Below, piece after piece: positions 7,760 to 17,897 of a stretch of DNA of 52,144 nt. The position numbers and the translations under genes were made by a program. The notes under the pieces were generated by a model, which worked only from the letters and a program-made list of their open reading frames with translations, did no database searches and was not told the DNA's origin. Each line of letters starts with the position of its first letter. Position 1 is the stretch's first letter. Source of the stretch: Acidobacteriota bacterium. GTDB lineage: Bacteria; Acidobacteriota; Vicinamibacteria; Vicinamibacterales; UBA2999. The DNA is taken from contig CANIBQ010000032.1 in assembly GCA_947465645.1 (NCBI GenBank), forward strand, positions 1-52,144. The letters run 5' to 3'.

Positions 7760-10700
7760 TTAGAAATCGAGCTGCAACACGAGCTTGGCCCACCGGGGGT
7801 TCAGGATGCTCTGCGGCCGCTGCCACGTCGCAAAGGCGTTGCTCTGAGTAAGCACCGCATCCGCATTGAACACGTTGTAAATGTCAACGCTCGCCGTCGT
7901 CTTGATGCGGTCGATCTGCAGGCTCTTGGCGAGCCGCAGTCCCACCTGGTTGCTCCGCTCGCCGTACGTCTGCCCAGGCTCGACGATGTTCACCGTCATG
8001 TTGGCCGCGCCGCCGGAAAGGTTGCGGCCGAGTCCCGGCGACACCACCGCGTTTGGCGCGACATAGTTCGCCACGATCTGCGCGCCAGGATAGCTCTGGA
8101 TCGTCGTGGAGACCTGCAGGTCGATGCGCGGGATGGTGTAGACACCCAGCATCTTGAAGTTGGTCAGGAACTTCGATTGCTGGCTGCAGTTGGACGCCGG
8201 CAGCCATACGTTGGCGTTTGCGTCGCCGACATTCGGTGCCCCCAGCAGGATCTCCGGCAGGTCGTCGACGACGTCGCAGTTGTCCGTCGTGGTGCGGCCC
8301 GTGCTGGTGCCCGCCTGCAGCATCAGGCTGCTCGACGGTCGGGCGTTGACGCTCACGTCCACGCCGTCCCACCGCCGGGTCTGATCGCCGAAGTTCTTCG
8401 CGTAGGTGATGAAGTTGTCGGCCGGCACGCTGAACTTCTCCGGCTTGACGTTGAACAGGCCGTCGACCCGGTAGCCGCCGCCGTCGGGAAGTAGCGGGTC
8501 GCGGGGAGCGACGATGCTGAACTGGTCGAAGTCGCCCGGCGCCAGCGCGCGGTTGTCGGCCACCACGAAATTGCCGTACGACGTGCGGTAATAGCCGACG
8601 TCGAGTGAGACGCGCGCCAACAGCTCGTGCTGCACGCCCGCCATGAACTGCCAGTTGTAATCGCGCTTGTTCCAACCGTCCAGCGTATCGGGGTCGTAGG
8701 CGACGCCCGGCCTCGTGCTGCCGAAATCGGGGTTCGACATCGCACCGCACTCGCCGTTGGCGCCGGTCGCAAGCAGGTTGCAGTCAGGCACGAAGTTGCG
8801 ATTCGCGTCGGCCCACGACCGGTTCGTCGTCGTCACGAGGCGCGCCGATGGCGCCATGTTGGTCGTGAACGTGCCGCCTTCGCTGCCGGCATTCGGCAGT
8901 GCGTAATAGGCCAGGTACTTGTTCAGGCTGACCTTGACCGCCGTCTTGCCGCTGCCGAACAGGTCGTAGACGGCGCCGGCTCTCGGCTGGATGTCATGCC
9001 AGCGGACACCCGACGCGGCGGGTAGCGACAGGTTCCGCGTCGGCACGAATTCGCCGGGGCCGATGGTGTTGGCGGGGAAGCTGACGTGGAAGTAGTCGTA
9101 TCGCAGGCCGCCGTTGACCGTCAGCCGTCCGACGGTCCATTTGTCCTGCACGAACGCGCCGTGGTCGTAGGAGTTCGTGTCTCTCTGGTACGGGCTCGCG
9201 ACCAGCGTCAACTGGTTCGGCACGCCGTTGTTGAAGCGGAAGCTCATGGGTGAATCGATGTTGTAGATCCACTGGGTCTGGCGCGGCGATCCCCAGTTGA
9301 CACCCACCTTGAACGAGTGCGCGCCGGTGATGTAAGAGGTGGCAAACCGGAACAGGTCCGTGCGGTTCCACGTATCCGTGCTGTCGCCGGCCGCCGCGCG
9401 ATACGTCAGATTGCTGGATTGCTCCAGCACCCCGTTCAACTTCGCGCCGCCGGGGTCGTTCGTGAAGTAGATGTTGTTGGTCGCGCGGTACGCGTGCTCG
9501 CGGTGCTTCATGAAGCCGGCTTCAAGAAGCAGGCGACTGGTGATGGGCGCCGTCCAGTCGACAAACGTCATGTCCTTCGGGCTCAGGAACGCGTGGTTCC
9601 TGATATTCGACTCCGGCGAGAGCTCCGCCGTGAGCGAGCGGGGGCACTGGCAGTTGTTCTGGTAGTCGTAGGCGACCGCCAGCTTGTGTTTTTGATTCGC
9701 CTGCCACGTGACCCGGGCGTTCCCGCCCTTGAACGTGCCGTCGTTGACCGCCGCCTCCCGGCTCGTGTCTGGCTCGTACGTCCAGAGATTCGGGTTGCCG
9801 GCGTTCTTGTTGTAGAAGATGGGGGCGAAGTTGATCGCGCGGTTATAGCGCACGGTCGTGTGGAACCAGACGGAATCCCGCTTGATGGGACCGCCGTACG
9901 ACGGGTTCACGTCCAGGTACCGCTTGAGCGTGCTGGGCGCCCTCAAGCCACGGGCCTGCAGCTCGTCGCTGAAGTTGTCACCCTGCATCGACTTGTTCGC
10001 GAACGCCGTGTAGAACCCGCCGGCAAACCTGTTCCCGCCTTCTTTCGGAACCAGGTTCATCCGCACGCCGCCCTCCTTCTGCTCAGCGGAGATGCCGCTG
10101 ATGTCCACCGCCATTTCCTGATACGCGGCGATGTTGCCGACGCCGGTGCTGCCGCTGCCCTGCGACGAGCCGACCGAGAGGCCGCTCACGAGGGTTCGGA
10201 CCTCGCTGTTGCCGTGCACGGTGACGGAGCCCGCCGCCGATCCCGACTCGCCCGAGAGGCCGCCGACATCCTGGTTGGCGATGGTGACAGCCGGCAGGAG
10301 CCCCGCCATCGAGGCCGCGTTCCGGCCGGAGGGGATCGAGCTCATCAGCTCCTCGTTCATCACCTGCTGGCGGGTCGTGCTCTGCACGTCCACGACCGGA
10401 GTCTCGCCGCTGACGGTGATCGTTTCTTCAAGCGCGCCGACGCGCATCTCCGCGTTCACCGACGCGACGAAGGTGCCCGTCAACTCAATGCCTTCGCGCT
10501 TAGACGTGGCAAAGCCAGGCAGTACGAAGGTCACCGTGTAGGTGCCGGGGCGCAGGCTTTCGAACCTGTACTGGCCGCTGCCGTCGGTGACGCCCGACCG
10601 GACCTTCTCAATCAGCGCGGGGCTCGCGGCCTCGACAGTCACGCCGGGCAATACTGCGCCGGATGTGTCCCTGACGACGCCGGTAATGGATGCCTGGGCA

Positions 10701-10768
10701 TACGCGGATGCGGGAACAATGAGCAAGGACGCCAGTAGTACCAGCGTCAGCCGTGCACTTCGGGACAT
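7760..10768 (-). CDS. TonB-dependent receptor with carboxypeptidase-regulatory-like domain (Oar type), copy B
   Basis: 1002 residues. The signal peptide ends near AYAQ, followed by ASITGVVRDTSGAVLPG and the regulatory-like domain up to about 105. The plug has ETITVSGETPVVDVQST, and the barrel ends VLQLDF. It carries the recurrent family segments ITGAHSFKVGVNWG and NGECGAMSNPDFGSTRPG, also present in copies A, C and D. It is convergent with copy A; the stop lies 4 bp beyond the shared terminator. It likely diverges from the MoxR gene at 10867 with a 98-bp promoter region between them. Confidence 0.93.
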   Translation of the reverse strand: MSRSARLTLVLLASLLIVPASAYAQASITGVVRDTSGAVLPGVTVEAASPALIEKVRSGVTDGSGQYRFESLRPGTYTVTFVLPGFATSKREGIELTGTFVASVNAEMRVGALEETITVSGETPVVDVQSTTRQQVMNEELMSSIPSGRNAASMAGLLPAVTIANQDVGGLSGESGSAAGSVTVHGNSEVRTLVSGLSVGSSQGSGSTGVGNIAAYQEMAVDISGISAEQKEGGVRMNLVPKEGGNRFAGGFYTAFANKSMQGDNFSDELQARGLRAPSTLKRYLDVNPSYGGPIKRDSVWFHTTVRYNRAINFAPIFYNKNAGNPNLWTYEPDTSREAAVNDGTFKGGNARVTWQANQKHKLAVAYDYQNNCQCPRSLTAELSPESNIRNHAFLSPKDMTFVDWTAPITSRLLLEAGFMKHREHAYRATNNIYFTNDPGGAKLNGVLEQSSNLTYRAAAGDSTDTWNRTDLFRFATSYITGAHSFKVGVNWGSPRQTQWIYNIDSPMSFRFNNGVPNQLTLVASPYQRDTNSYDHGAFVQDKWTVGRLTVNGGLRYDYFHVSFPANTIGPGEFVPTRNLSLPAASGVRWHDIQPRAGAVYDLFGSGKTAVKVSLNKYLAYYALPNAGSEGGTFTTNMAPSARLVTTTNRSWADANRNFVPDCNLLATGANGECGAMSNPDFGSTRPGVAYDPDTLDGWNKRDYNWQFMAGVQHELLARVSLDVGYYRTSYGNFVVADNRALAPGDFDQFSIVAPRDPLLPDGGGYRVDGLFNVKPEKFSVPADNFITYAKNFGDQTRRWDGVDVSVNARPSSSLMLQAGTSTGRTTTDNCDVVDDLPEILLGAPNVGDANANVWLPASNCSQQSKFLTNFKMLGVYTIPRIDLQVSTTIQSYPGAQIVANYVAPNAVVSPGLGRNLSGGAANMTVNIVEPGQTYGERSNQVGLRLAKSLQIDRIKTTASVDIYNVFNADAVLTQSNAFATWQRPQSILNPRWAKLVLQLDF

Positions 10769-10866
10769 GAACAGTCTCCTTACGACGAATAGGGGTTCCG
10801 CAAGCGGAACCTCTGGCTTATAGCACCCCCTCCAGGTGGAGTCAAAGAATGGGTTAGGATGTCGCG

Positions 10867-11907
10867 GTGCATAGCGACCTCGCCGAAGCTATCGAATTCC
10901 ACAACGCCGTCATCGCCGAAGGCGGCAAAGCCCTCATTGGATACGACACCGCCAAGGCGCTGGCCAACGTGGTGCTGATGTCGGAGATCCCGACGACCTA
11001 CGACAAGAGCGAGCAGCGGCAGGTCAATGCAGGGAATCTCCTGCTCCGCGGCGTGCCGGGCGTGGGCAAGACGTTCTTCGGGGTGATCCTGGCCGCCATC
11101 AGCAACGCCAAGTTCGCCCGCCTGCAGGGACGCGCCGACCTGCAGCCGACCGAAGTCGTGGGGTTCCAGATGATCAACCCGTCAACCGGCGAGCTGGTGA
11201 CGGAATTCGGTCCGATGGCGTCGGCCGAGATCATCCTCCTCGACGAAATCAACCGCATCCCGCTCAAGTCGCAGAGCGCCTTCCTCGAAGGGCTCCAGGA
11301 CCGTACGGTCACCGTTGGGAAAACCACCTACGAGCTGCCGGCGTTCAGCTTCGCCATCGCCACCATGAACCCGATCGAGCTGGGCCAGGGCACCTTCCCG
11401 CTGTCGGAAGCCGCCACCGACCGGTTCGCCATCATGGTGAACATCGGCTACCTGCCGGCGGAGGAGGAAGAAAAGCTCGTGAATTTCGACTTCAAGCGGA
11501 TGCGGCTCACCTCGCTGATGTCGAAAGAGCGGATCATCCAACTGCGCGGGGCGATCACCGAGCAGGTGTTCCTCCACGATCGCCTGGGCAAGTACATTCA
11601 GCGCCTCGTGGCCGCGACGCGGCCCTACAACGCGGAGACCGACTGGCACCATCGGTCCCCGTCGGAGCTGGTCGAGCGAGGCGTCGACCTGGGCGCCTCG
11701 CCCCGCGCGATCATCTGCTGGAGCCGCCTGGCGAAAGTCTGGGCGGTGCTGGTGCGGCACCGGGACGAGGTCTACCCCGAAGACATCCAGGACCTCGCGC
11801 CGTACATCCTGGGCCACCGGATCTGGCTCGGTCCGCACGCCGCCAGTCACGGGCTGACGACGGAGATGGTCATCCAGGACGTCCTCGACCGCGTCCCGGT
11901 GCCGTGA
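10867..11907 (+). CDS. MoxR-family AAA+ ATPase
   Basis: 346 residues. Walker A is GVPGVGKT, Walker B IILLDEINR and sensor 1 ATMNP; the C-terminal AAA lid follows. MoxR ATPases act as chaperones that help assemble or activate cofactor enzymes and work with DUF58 and VWA proteins. The next gene, DUF58, overlaps it by 4 bp (GTGA), so the two are one unit. The GTG start at 10867 follows a TTAGGAT word (10854-10860) by six bases, which suggests a nearly leaderless transcript; no ribosome binding site is seen. The VWA partners are not here but at 38571-42682. Confidence 0.9.
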   Translation: MHSDLAEAIEFHNAVIAEGGKALIGYDTAKALANVVLMSEIPTTYDKSEQRQVNAGNLLLRGVPGVGKTFFGVILAAISNAKFARLQGRADLQPTEVVGFQMINPSTGELVTEFGPMASAEIILLDEINRIPLKSQSAFLEGLQDRTVTVGKTTYELPAFSFAIATMNPIELGQGTFPLSEAATDRFAIMVNIGYLPAEEEEKLVNFDFKRMRLTSLMSKERIIQLRGAITEQVFLHDRLGKYIQRLVAATRPYNAETDWHHRSPSELVERGVDLGASPRAIICWSRLAKVWAVLVRHRDEVYPEDIQDLAPYILGHRIWLGPHAASHGLTTEMVIQDVLDRVPVP

Positions 11908-12839
11908 AGACCGGCACGCCTGCGCCGGGAGCTGCCGAGGAGGCGGCGCCGTACGTCAGCCTCGCGCACATCACCGAGATCGAGCTGCTGATCCTGAAGC
12001 GGATGCGCGAGGTGACGATCGGCGAGCATCGCAGCACCGCTCATGGCTCGGGCTTCGACTTCGTCGGCCTCCGCAACTGGGAACCCGGCGATCATCCCTC
12101 GAAGATCGACTGGGCCCAGTCGACGCTCACGAATTTCTCGCCGCCGGTCGTCCGCGAGTTCGAGCAGCCCAGCACCGCAACCGTGGTGGCGATCGCGGAC
12201 GTCTCGCTGTCGACCCGCTGCGGGGCCGCCGGCACTCCCATCGCCAAGCTCGTCGCCCGCGCGCTCGCCACCATCGGCATGTCGGCCGTCTTCTTCCAGG
12301 ATGCGTTCGGGCTGCTCACCTTCGACGAGGGCTTCACGCATCTCGCGGCGATTTCGCCGAGAACCGGCAAGGGCCAGGTCGTCCGCTGCCTGGACGCGTA
12401 CCAGTTTCAGCGCGGCCTCGAGGAGGTGCGGCGCGTCGGGGCCCTGAGCACGACCCTTGCGGGTTATGTCAGAAAGACGGCGCTGCTGCCGGTGATCTCC
12501 GACTTCCTGTTCGAAAACCCGCAGGAGATCCTTCGCGAGTTGTCGCTGCTGAACGGCGCGCACGACGTGTGCATCGTCCTGATTGACAGCTCGTTCGCCT
12601 TCGACCTGCCGGCCGCCTCGACCGGCTGGATCGAAACGGTGGACGTCGAAACGGGGCGAACCCGGACGATGGGACGCGGGGCCTTCATGCGAATAGCCGA
12701 GCGTGTGCGCGAATGGCAGGACGACATCGTGCGGGCCGCCAGGGACCTCGAGCTCGACGTCGTTCGCCTGGGCCTCGATGAAACCCAGGCTGATATTGCA
12801 CTCGGACAGTTCGTCGCCGAGCGACGGCTACGGAAGTAG
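11904..12839 (+). CDS. DUF58 domain-containing protein
   Basis: 311 residues with the DUF58 signature GLRNWEPGDHPSKIDWAQS and a VWA-like fold (VVAIADVSLSTRCG) whose MIDAS-type motif is weak. Most DUF58 proteins have two N-terminal membrane helices; these are absent, so this one is probably cytosolic. The start GTG (11904-11906) overlaps the MoxR stop as GTGA. The family is a standard partner of MoxR; the pair probably acts on a protein complex at the membrane. Confidence 0.88.
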   Translation: MKTGTPAPGAAEEAAPYVSLAHITEIELLILKRMREVTIGEHRSTAHGSGFDFVGLRNWEPGDHPSKIDWAQSTLTNFSPPVVREFEQPSTATVVAIADVSLSTRCGAAGTPIAKLVARALATIGMSAVFFQDAFGLLTFDEGFTHLAAISPRTGKGQVVRCLDAYQFQRGLEEVRRVGALSTTLAGYVRKTALLPVISDFLFENPQEILRELSLLNGAHDVCIVLIDSSFAFDLPAASTGWIETVDVETGRTRTMGRGAFMRIAERVREWQDDIVRAARDLELDVVRLGLDETQADIALGQFVAERRLRK

Positions 12840-12956
12840 ACAAATTACAGCGCCTTCCAGCTCCCCGCCTTGACAAGGGCCGATCGGCTTACAATGATGG
12901 TATTACCGGCGTTTACTACTGCGTCCGGATTGTTCCCGTTGCCCAGGAGGTGTCGC

Positions 12957-13379
12957 GTGAAACGCACGTCACTCATATTTGCCGCCGTCATCGTTGCCGG
13001 TCTTCTGATGGGGTCCCGGCCCGCCTCGGCGCACCACGGCACGAGCGCCTCATACGACCTGAACAGTCCGGTCGAGCTGACAGGCGTCGTGAAGGAATTC
13101 GTCTGGGCGAATCCCCATGCCCGCATGTTCGTGAACGTCCCGGACAAGGACGGCAAGATCGTCGAATGGGGTATTGAAATGAGACCGGCGCCCAACGGCC
13201 TGAGCCGCATCGGGTGGACGCGACACACGTTCAAGGCAGGGGACAAGATCACCATCACGGTGTTTCCGTCCCGCTTCGGCACCCCGACTGGCGTCGGCGA
13301 ACCGAACTTCCCCATTCTGAAGAACGGGGAGAAGCTCCCCGGCACCGGCACCACCAATCGCGCAGGGGCCGCGGGCTAA
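12957..13379 (+). CDS. DUF6152 family exported protein
   Basis: 140 residues: signal peptide to about 25 (LLMGSRPASA|HHG), then the DUF6152 pattern AHHGTSASYDLNSPVELTGVVKEFVWANPHARMFV and FKAGDKITITVFPSRFG. A beta-barrel-like small exported protein of unknown function, common in acidobacteria and proteobacteria. The GTG start at 12957 follows AGGAGG by five bases. An imperfect promoter candidate, TTGACA (12870) and TACAAT (12890) with a short 14-bp spacer, lies upstream. Confidence 0.85.
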   Translation: MKRTSLIFAAVIVAGLLMGSRPASAHHGTSASYDLNSPVELTGVVKEFVWANPHARMFVNVPDKDGKIVEWGIEMRPAPNGLSRIGWTRHTFKAGDKITITVFPSRFGTPTGVGEPNFPILKNGEKLPGTGTTNRAGAAG

Positions 13380-13413
13380 TCGCCCGCGCCCCTCGCGGTC
13401 AGTACTACACGGA

Positions 13414-14265
13414 CTACGGGGTCATCTTGCCGCCGGCTGGATCGCGAATGGTTTCGTTGAAGTTGATCTCAACGGAAGGCGCACAGAACTCTTCGCGCAA
13501 TTCGGCCTGCGGCCAACCCGCCATCGGCAACAACCTGAAGTTACGCTGCGTGCCGACCCACGGATCGGTGTAGTGCTCGGGATCGATCAGCGTCGCGTTG
13601 TAGGTCATCGTTCTCGCGTCGGTGCGCCGGTACCGTTCAACGAAACGACCCTTGCCGCTGTGCCGATGGCCCAGCTCGTCGACCCAGGTCTTCTCCTCAA
13701 AGCCGATCGTTTCGACGACCAGCGTATCGCCCTCCCACCGGCCGACCGAATAGCCCATCCACCGCGGATCGGGGTCCTTCGGCAACTGGCGGCCGTCCAT
13801 CCAGATGTCGCGCCAGACATGAGTCCACTCGAAGAACTGCACGACGCGGTTCGGCAGATGGACCATCTCCATTGGCGCGGCGAAGTCCCATAGCACCCGG
13901 GGGAAGCCCCACGGATCGCACTTCATGATCGGGTCGTTGCCCTTGATCGGAGGGATGTTGTCTCTCTGCACCTCGTTCGGCACCGAGACAACGCTCGTCT
14001 TGAACGCCGCATCACCGGCAGGCGTCATCTTCGGGGGCGGCCAATCGGAGAGCCCCTGTTGCCCCTGGCGCAGCCATACGCCCGACAGATCGCCCGGATT
14101 GAAAACGACGTTCGGAGGCGTCACCGTCTGTGGCGCGGGCGTGGCCGCGTCCTGGCCTGCCCATGGGAACACCGGTCCCGTTTGAGGCTCCTGCGCGAAG
14201 ACGCCCGTCAAGGCGAGCACCACCGCAGCGGCACTCGCAAATTGCACTCGTTTTCGACTTCTCAT
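13414..14265 (-). CDS. Exported protein of unknown function
   Basis: 283 residues with a signal peptide (SRKRVQFASAAAVVLALTG VFAQ). The mature part has LSGVWLRQGQQGL, a KCDPWGFPR segment, QFFEWTHVWRDIWMDGR and VGRWEGDTLVVETIGFEE, a pattern I know from many acidobacterial exported proteins of unknown role that often sit next to DUF6152 genes, as here (convergent, 34 bp apart). The ATG at 14265 is preferred because GAGGAAC lies 8 bases before it; a TTG five codons upstream is possible but would overlap that site. Confidence 0.75.
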   Translation of the reverse strand: MRSRKRVQFASAAAVVLALTGVFAQEPQTGPVFPWAGQDAATPAPQTVTPPNVVFNPGDLSGVWLRQGQQGLSDWPPPKMTPAGDAAFKTSVVSVPNEVQRDNIPPIKGNDPIMKCDPWGFPRVLWDFAAPMEMVHLPNRVVQFFEWTHVWRDIWMDGRQLPKDPDPRWMGYSVGRWEGDTLVVETIGFEEKTWVDELGHRHSGKGRFVERYRRTDARTMTYNATLIDPEHYTDPWVGTQRNFRLLPMAGWPQAELREEFCAPSVEINFNETIRDPAGGKMTP

Positions 14266-14349
14266 CGTGCTGTTCCTCAAGAGTGATCTCCCTGATTACC
14301 GCGGATCATACCGCAACGGCTCGTGGGGCTGCGGCGACCCCAGAATGGC

Positions 14350-16521
14350 TCAAAAGTCGATCGAGTAGGTCATCTTCACCAGCACGGTGAGCTCGGCCGG
14401 GCGTCTCGTGCCTCGATCGGTCGAACGGTTCACGACGACGAAGAGGTCGTCGCCGGGGCGGTAGATGTAGTTCAGGCGCGCGAAGAGGATCTGCCGCCGC
14501 GAGGCGCTGTCGTATTGCAGCAGCGTGGTCGTCAACCAGCGGTTCGAGAAGTTGACGTTGGTGCGCGCGTTGAACACGTGCGACGTGAACGCGCCCTGCG
14601 GCAGCGTGACGTCATTCAGCTCGTAGCTGACCTCTGTCGAGACGATGGCGGTCGGCTTGAACGCCGGCGCAATGCGGATGTTCCGTCGCTGTCCCGAATA
14701 GAAGTCGCCGAAGCCGTAGCGCGCGCGCCCGGAAAGGAGGCGCTTGCCTCCAGCCTCGACCTCCACGAAGTGCTCGCGGAAGTTGTAGTCGCCGGGCGGC
14801 AGTGTCACGCCGCGCGCGATCTCGAACGGGCGATCCAGGCGGTCGAGCGTCCCCAGGGTGTTGAACCGCAACGCGTCATCGGACTGCCACCTGGCGGTGG
14901 CCTGGAAAATCTGTTCCCGCGTCAGCAGCCTCTGCGCGGTGTCGGTCGTATAGACCACCTCGGAGCGGAACACGAAGTTGCGGAGATCCAGCACGGGAGG
15001 CCGCGGCTGCCAGACGGCGACGCCGTTGGACCGTTGAATGTCGGTGCGGCGGACGAAGCCGACGTCGTGCTGAAAATCTGGGCCGACGTACAGGTGTTCG
15101 GCGAACAGCTCGTACTGGTCGGTGAACCAGTTGTACTTGGCCCGTCCGGCGAATGAGTCGCCGTTGCGGCCGGGGGTGAAAGAGCGGGCCAGGAAGCCCT
15201 GCAGGTCGGTGTTCTTGAAGAGCGTAAAGGTGGCGTCCGCGCCCGCGACCCGGTTGTACTCGGTCGGGGACGACTGCCGGTTCGACAGGAACCCGCCGAA
15301 GTTCGACCGGGCAAACACGTTCCGCTTGGCCCGCACGACGGTGGAGTTGCTGCCCGGGGTCAGGCCCAGGCGGTCGGTCTGCACCGAGAGCACGCCGAGG
15401 TCGAGTCCCGCGGCCCGCCCCACCAGCTTGCCGCCGGCGATGATCGGCACCGGCTCGCGATTCTCCGTGAGGCCGATGCGACGCGAAAAGAACATCTGGA
15501 GATTCCGCTCGGCCGTCCCTCCCCGGCGTCCACCCAGGCCGAACTCAAACACCCCCGCCCGCTCGAGGAAGAACTCGCGCTTCTCGGGAAAGAACACCGG
15601 GAAGCGCGTGAGGTTGACGATCGCTTCGTCGACTTCGACCTGAGCAAAATCGGTATTGGCGGTGAACTCCGCCGTTAGCGCCGACGTCAGGCTGAATCGC
15701 GCGACCTCGATGCCGACATCGGCAACCCGACGGCCGTCGCCGTCCACGTCGGTGCGAGCGCCGCCAAGCGCGTACGGCTTGACGCGCAGCTTGAGGCCGG
15801 TCTCGATGCCCTCGACCCCCGTCAGGTGGCCGGCCTGTGACACCTGCAGGAACTGGAAGTCGCGATCCCAGGCGGTCCACAGCACTCGTTCGTTGATCCG
15901 GCGCGTGAAACGCAGGAAGTTCACGCCGAAGGTGTCGAGGTCTGGCGTCGAGCGAAGCGTGGTGAACGGGATCTTGATCTCGGCGGTCCAACCGGCATCG
16001 GTAATGCGCGCCTCCGACCACCAGCGTTCGTCCCAGTCGACGTTGACGTCCCGCCCCTCGTCGGTGGACAGCGCGTCGTACTGCGTGCCGAGGGGGTTGA
16101 TCACGAAGTGGAACGCGTTACGGTGATCGTGGAAGGTGTCGAGAACGATCTCGAACCGATCGTCGTCGACAAACGAATTGTCGCGGCGCCGCTCGCGGGC
16201 AGTGACGCCGCCGGGAAGCGAATCCCGGCAGGTGATGCCGAAATAGAACGCGTCTTCGCCGACCAGGATGCGCACCTCGGTGCGCTCGGTGGCCGGCTGA
16301 TTGATGTTGGGCTCCTGCTGAAAGAAATCGGAGACGGCCTCCGCCTCCCCCCATGCCGCCTCGTCCAGCACGCCGTCCACCGCAAGGACCGCCGCCGTGC
16401 GCGTGACGCGGACGGTCTTGGTCGCGGCGGCCGGCCCAGGCGTCTGGGCGAAGACGGGCGATGCGGCCAGCGCGCCGAGCACGAGGGCGAGGACGATGGC
16501 GATCAGTTGGCGGTGACCCAA
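14350..16521 (-). CDS. DUF5916 protein with CBM9-like domain, outer-membrane barrel
   Basis: 723 residues. The signal peptide is followed by a carbohydrate-binding-family-9-like domain (about 35-225, VDGVLDEAAWGEAEAVSDFFQQ to WWSEARITDAGWTAEIKIPF), then the DUF5916 region (FPVFFPEKREFFLERAGVFEFG) and a beta-barrel-like C-terminus ending SIDF. The family is probably an outer-membrane protein; the ligand is unknown. The TTG start at 16521 lies within the 3' end of the upstream hydrolase (19-bp overlap), implying coupling. No better start is visible before the signal peptide. Confidence 0.82.
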   Translation of the reverse strand: MGHRQLIAIVLALVLGALAASPVFAQTPGPAAATKTVRVTRTAAVLAVDGVLDEAAWGEAEAVSDFFQQEPNINQPATERTEVRILVGEDAFYFGITCRDSLPGGVTARERRRDNSFVDDDRFEIVLDTFHDHRNAFHFVINPLGTQYDALSTDEGRDVNVDWDERWWSEARITDAGWTAEIKIPFTTLRSTPDLDTFGVNFLRFTRRINERVLWTAWDRDFQFLQVSQAGHLTGVEGIETGLKLRVKPYALGGARTDVDGDGRRVADVGIEVARFSLTSALTAEFTANTDFAQVEVDEAIVNLTRFPVFFPEKREFFLERAGVFEFGLGGRRGGTAERNLQMFFSRRIGLTENREPVPIIAGGKLVGRAAGLDLGVLSVQTDRLGLTPGSNSTVVRAKRNVFARSNFGGFLSNRQSSPTEYNRVAGADATFTLFKNTDLQGFLARSFTPGRNGDSFAGRAKYNWFTDQYELFAEHLYVGPDFQHDVGFVRRTDIQRSNGVAVWQPRPPVLDLRNFVFRSEVVYTTDTAQRLLTREQIFQATARWQSDDALRFNTLGTLDRLDRPFEIARGVTLPPGDYNFREHFVEVEAGGKRLLSGRARYGFGDFYSGQRRNIRIAPAFKPTAIVSTEVSYELNDVTLPQGAFTSHVFNARTNVNFSNRWLTTTLLQYDSASRRQILFARLNYIYRPGDDLFVVVNRSTDRGTRRPAELTVLVKMTYSIDF

Positions 16522-17864
16522 CGGGCCGCGTCGACGAGCATCGCCGCCAGCGACCTGGGGCGCTCGATGTGGCCGTAATGGGTGACCGGCGCGTCGACGA
16601 GGACGACGCGGATGGGCACGCCGGGGTTCTCTTTCCGAAAGCGCTCAGCGATGTGCCATTCGCGCGCCTGCGATGGCACCTCGTCCCAGTGCCCGTTGTC
16701 CAGGCGGCCGACGATCCACGCCATGCGCCGGTAGCTCTTCAGCGGCGGCGTCATCGTCGAGAACAGGTCCCGGATCACCGGTTCGGGATCGACGCCGTAG
16801 CGGTTTCCGTGGAGCGTCTCGCGGATCTCCCGCTCGAGCCGCTGGCGGTGCTCGGTCATGCCCTGGTGCTCCATGTCCTGGAGCACCTGCTTGAACTGCG
16901 GCCGCCTTCGGCTTTCAGCGGCGAACCATGCCTGCGCCACCGCAAGCGGCGAGTCGCCCTTCAAGGGGTTGAGCGGACCAACGTAGCGGGACGAGATGTA
17001 GCCGGCGGGATCGCGGGCGCGCAGCCGGTCAACGCGGGGATACTTGCTGTACTGCACGACGGCGGCGGCGCGCTCGCCTAAAGCCTCGTCGATGTCCTTG
17101 GTGACAGACCCCGGCGCCCCAGTGCCCCAGCCGAGCGACCGGTCGGCAAGGCGAGCCTTCAGCGAGGACTCCTTGAGGAGGAATTGAAGCTCGCCGCCGG
17201 TCGAATGTCCCAGGAGGAGCAACGGTCCGGTCGTCTTCTGTTCGAGCAGCCGGTGCACGCCGTCGGCAATGAGCGAGAAGGTGAACACCGCGTTGCGAAC
17301 CCTGGCTTCGTCAGCGCTGATGGTTCGCCCGAGCACGTACGCCGGGATGCGCTCGTCGAACGTCGGCTCGGTCCATCCGCCGTCCGCGTAGTTGCCGGGA
17401 ATGGTGATCAACATGACCGGCATCCGCTGCGCCAGGTACTGCCCGAGACCCGGACCGTTCAGCGGATCGAGGAAGAACTCATACCAGTTGGCCGACCCGC
17501 CGTGAACGATTGCCAGCGTCGGCAGGCCGGGCTGCGGCGCGTTGGGGGTGAGCTGCAGGCCGGTGATGTCCCAGTCGAGGCCGTAGCGGGAGTACCGGAG
17601 CACGTGCCATGTCGCGCGGTAGCCCAGCGCGGCCGGCGACGCCTGCGACAGTTGCCTGGGGTCGAACGCACCGCCTGGCGCGGCGTCTGCGATGGCTTTC
17701 ACCGTCCGGCCGCCATCGGGCAGGTCCCAGCCGAGGGATTCGAATGCCGGGGCCGCCAAAGCCGCGTAGGGGCGGTCCTGCGACAGCAGGTCAGTCCCCT
17801 GCGCGCTTGCCAGGCCGGCGGCGAGCACGAGCGCGCCTGCGGCCAGCGGGCTGAATAGCTTCAT
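16503..17864 (-). CDS. Exported alpha/beta hydrolase
   Basis: 453 residues. The signal peptide ends AGLASAQ. The hydrolase fold has an oxyanion segment AIVHGGSANWYEF (about 118-130) and the nucleophile elbow GHSTGG with Ser221; a His near the C-terminus (THYGHIERP) is a candidate catalytic residue. It is probably an esterase or lipase-like enzyme of the periplasm; the substrate is unknown. It overlaps the DUF5916 gene by 19 bp and so is the first gene of that pair. Confidence 0.75.
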   Translation of the reverse strand: MKLFSPLAAGALVLAAGLASAQGTDLLSQDRPYAALAAPAFESLGWDLPDGGRTVKAIADAAPGGAFDPRQLSQASPAALGYRATWHVLRYSRYGLDWDITGLQLTPNAPQPGLPTLAIVHGGSANWYEFFLDPLNGPGLGQYLAQRMPVMLITIPGNYADGGWTEPTFDERIPAYVLGRTISADEARVRNAVFTFSLIADGVHRLLEQKTTGPLLLLGHSTGGELQFLLKESSLKARLADRSLGWGTGAPGSVTKDIDEALGERAAAVVQYSKYPRVDRLRARDPAGYISSRYVGPLNPLKGDSPLAVAQAWFAAESRRRPQFKQVLQDMEHQGMTEHRQRLEREIRETLHGNRYGVDPEPVIRDLFSTMTPPLKSYRRMAWIVGRLDNGHWDEVPSQAREWHIAERFRKENPGVPIRVVLVDAPVTHYGHIERPRSLAAMLVDAARWVTAN

Positions 17865-17897
17865 GTATCAAACCTACCGGATGTCACGCCCGCGGCG

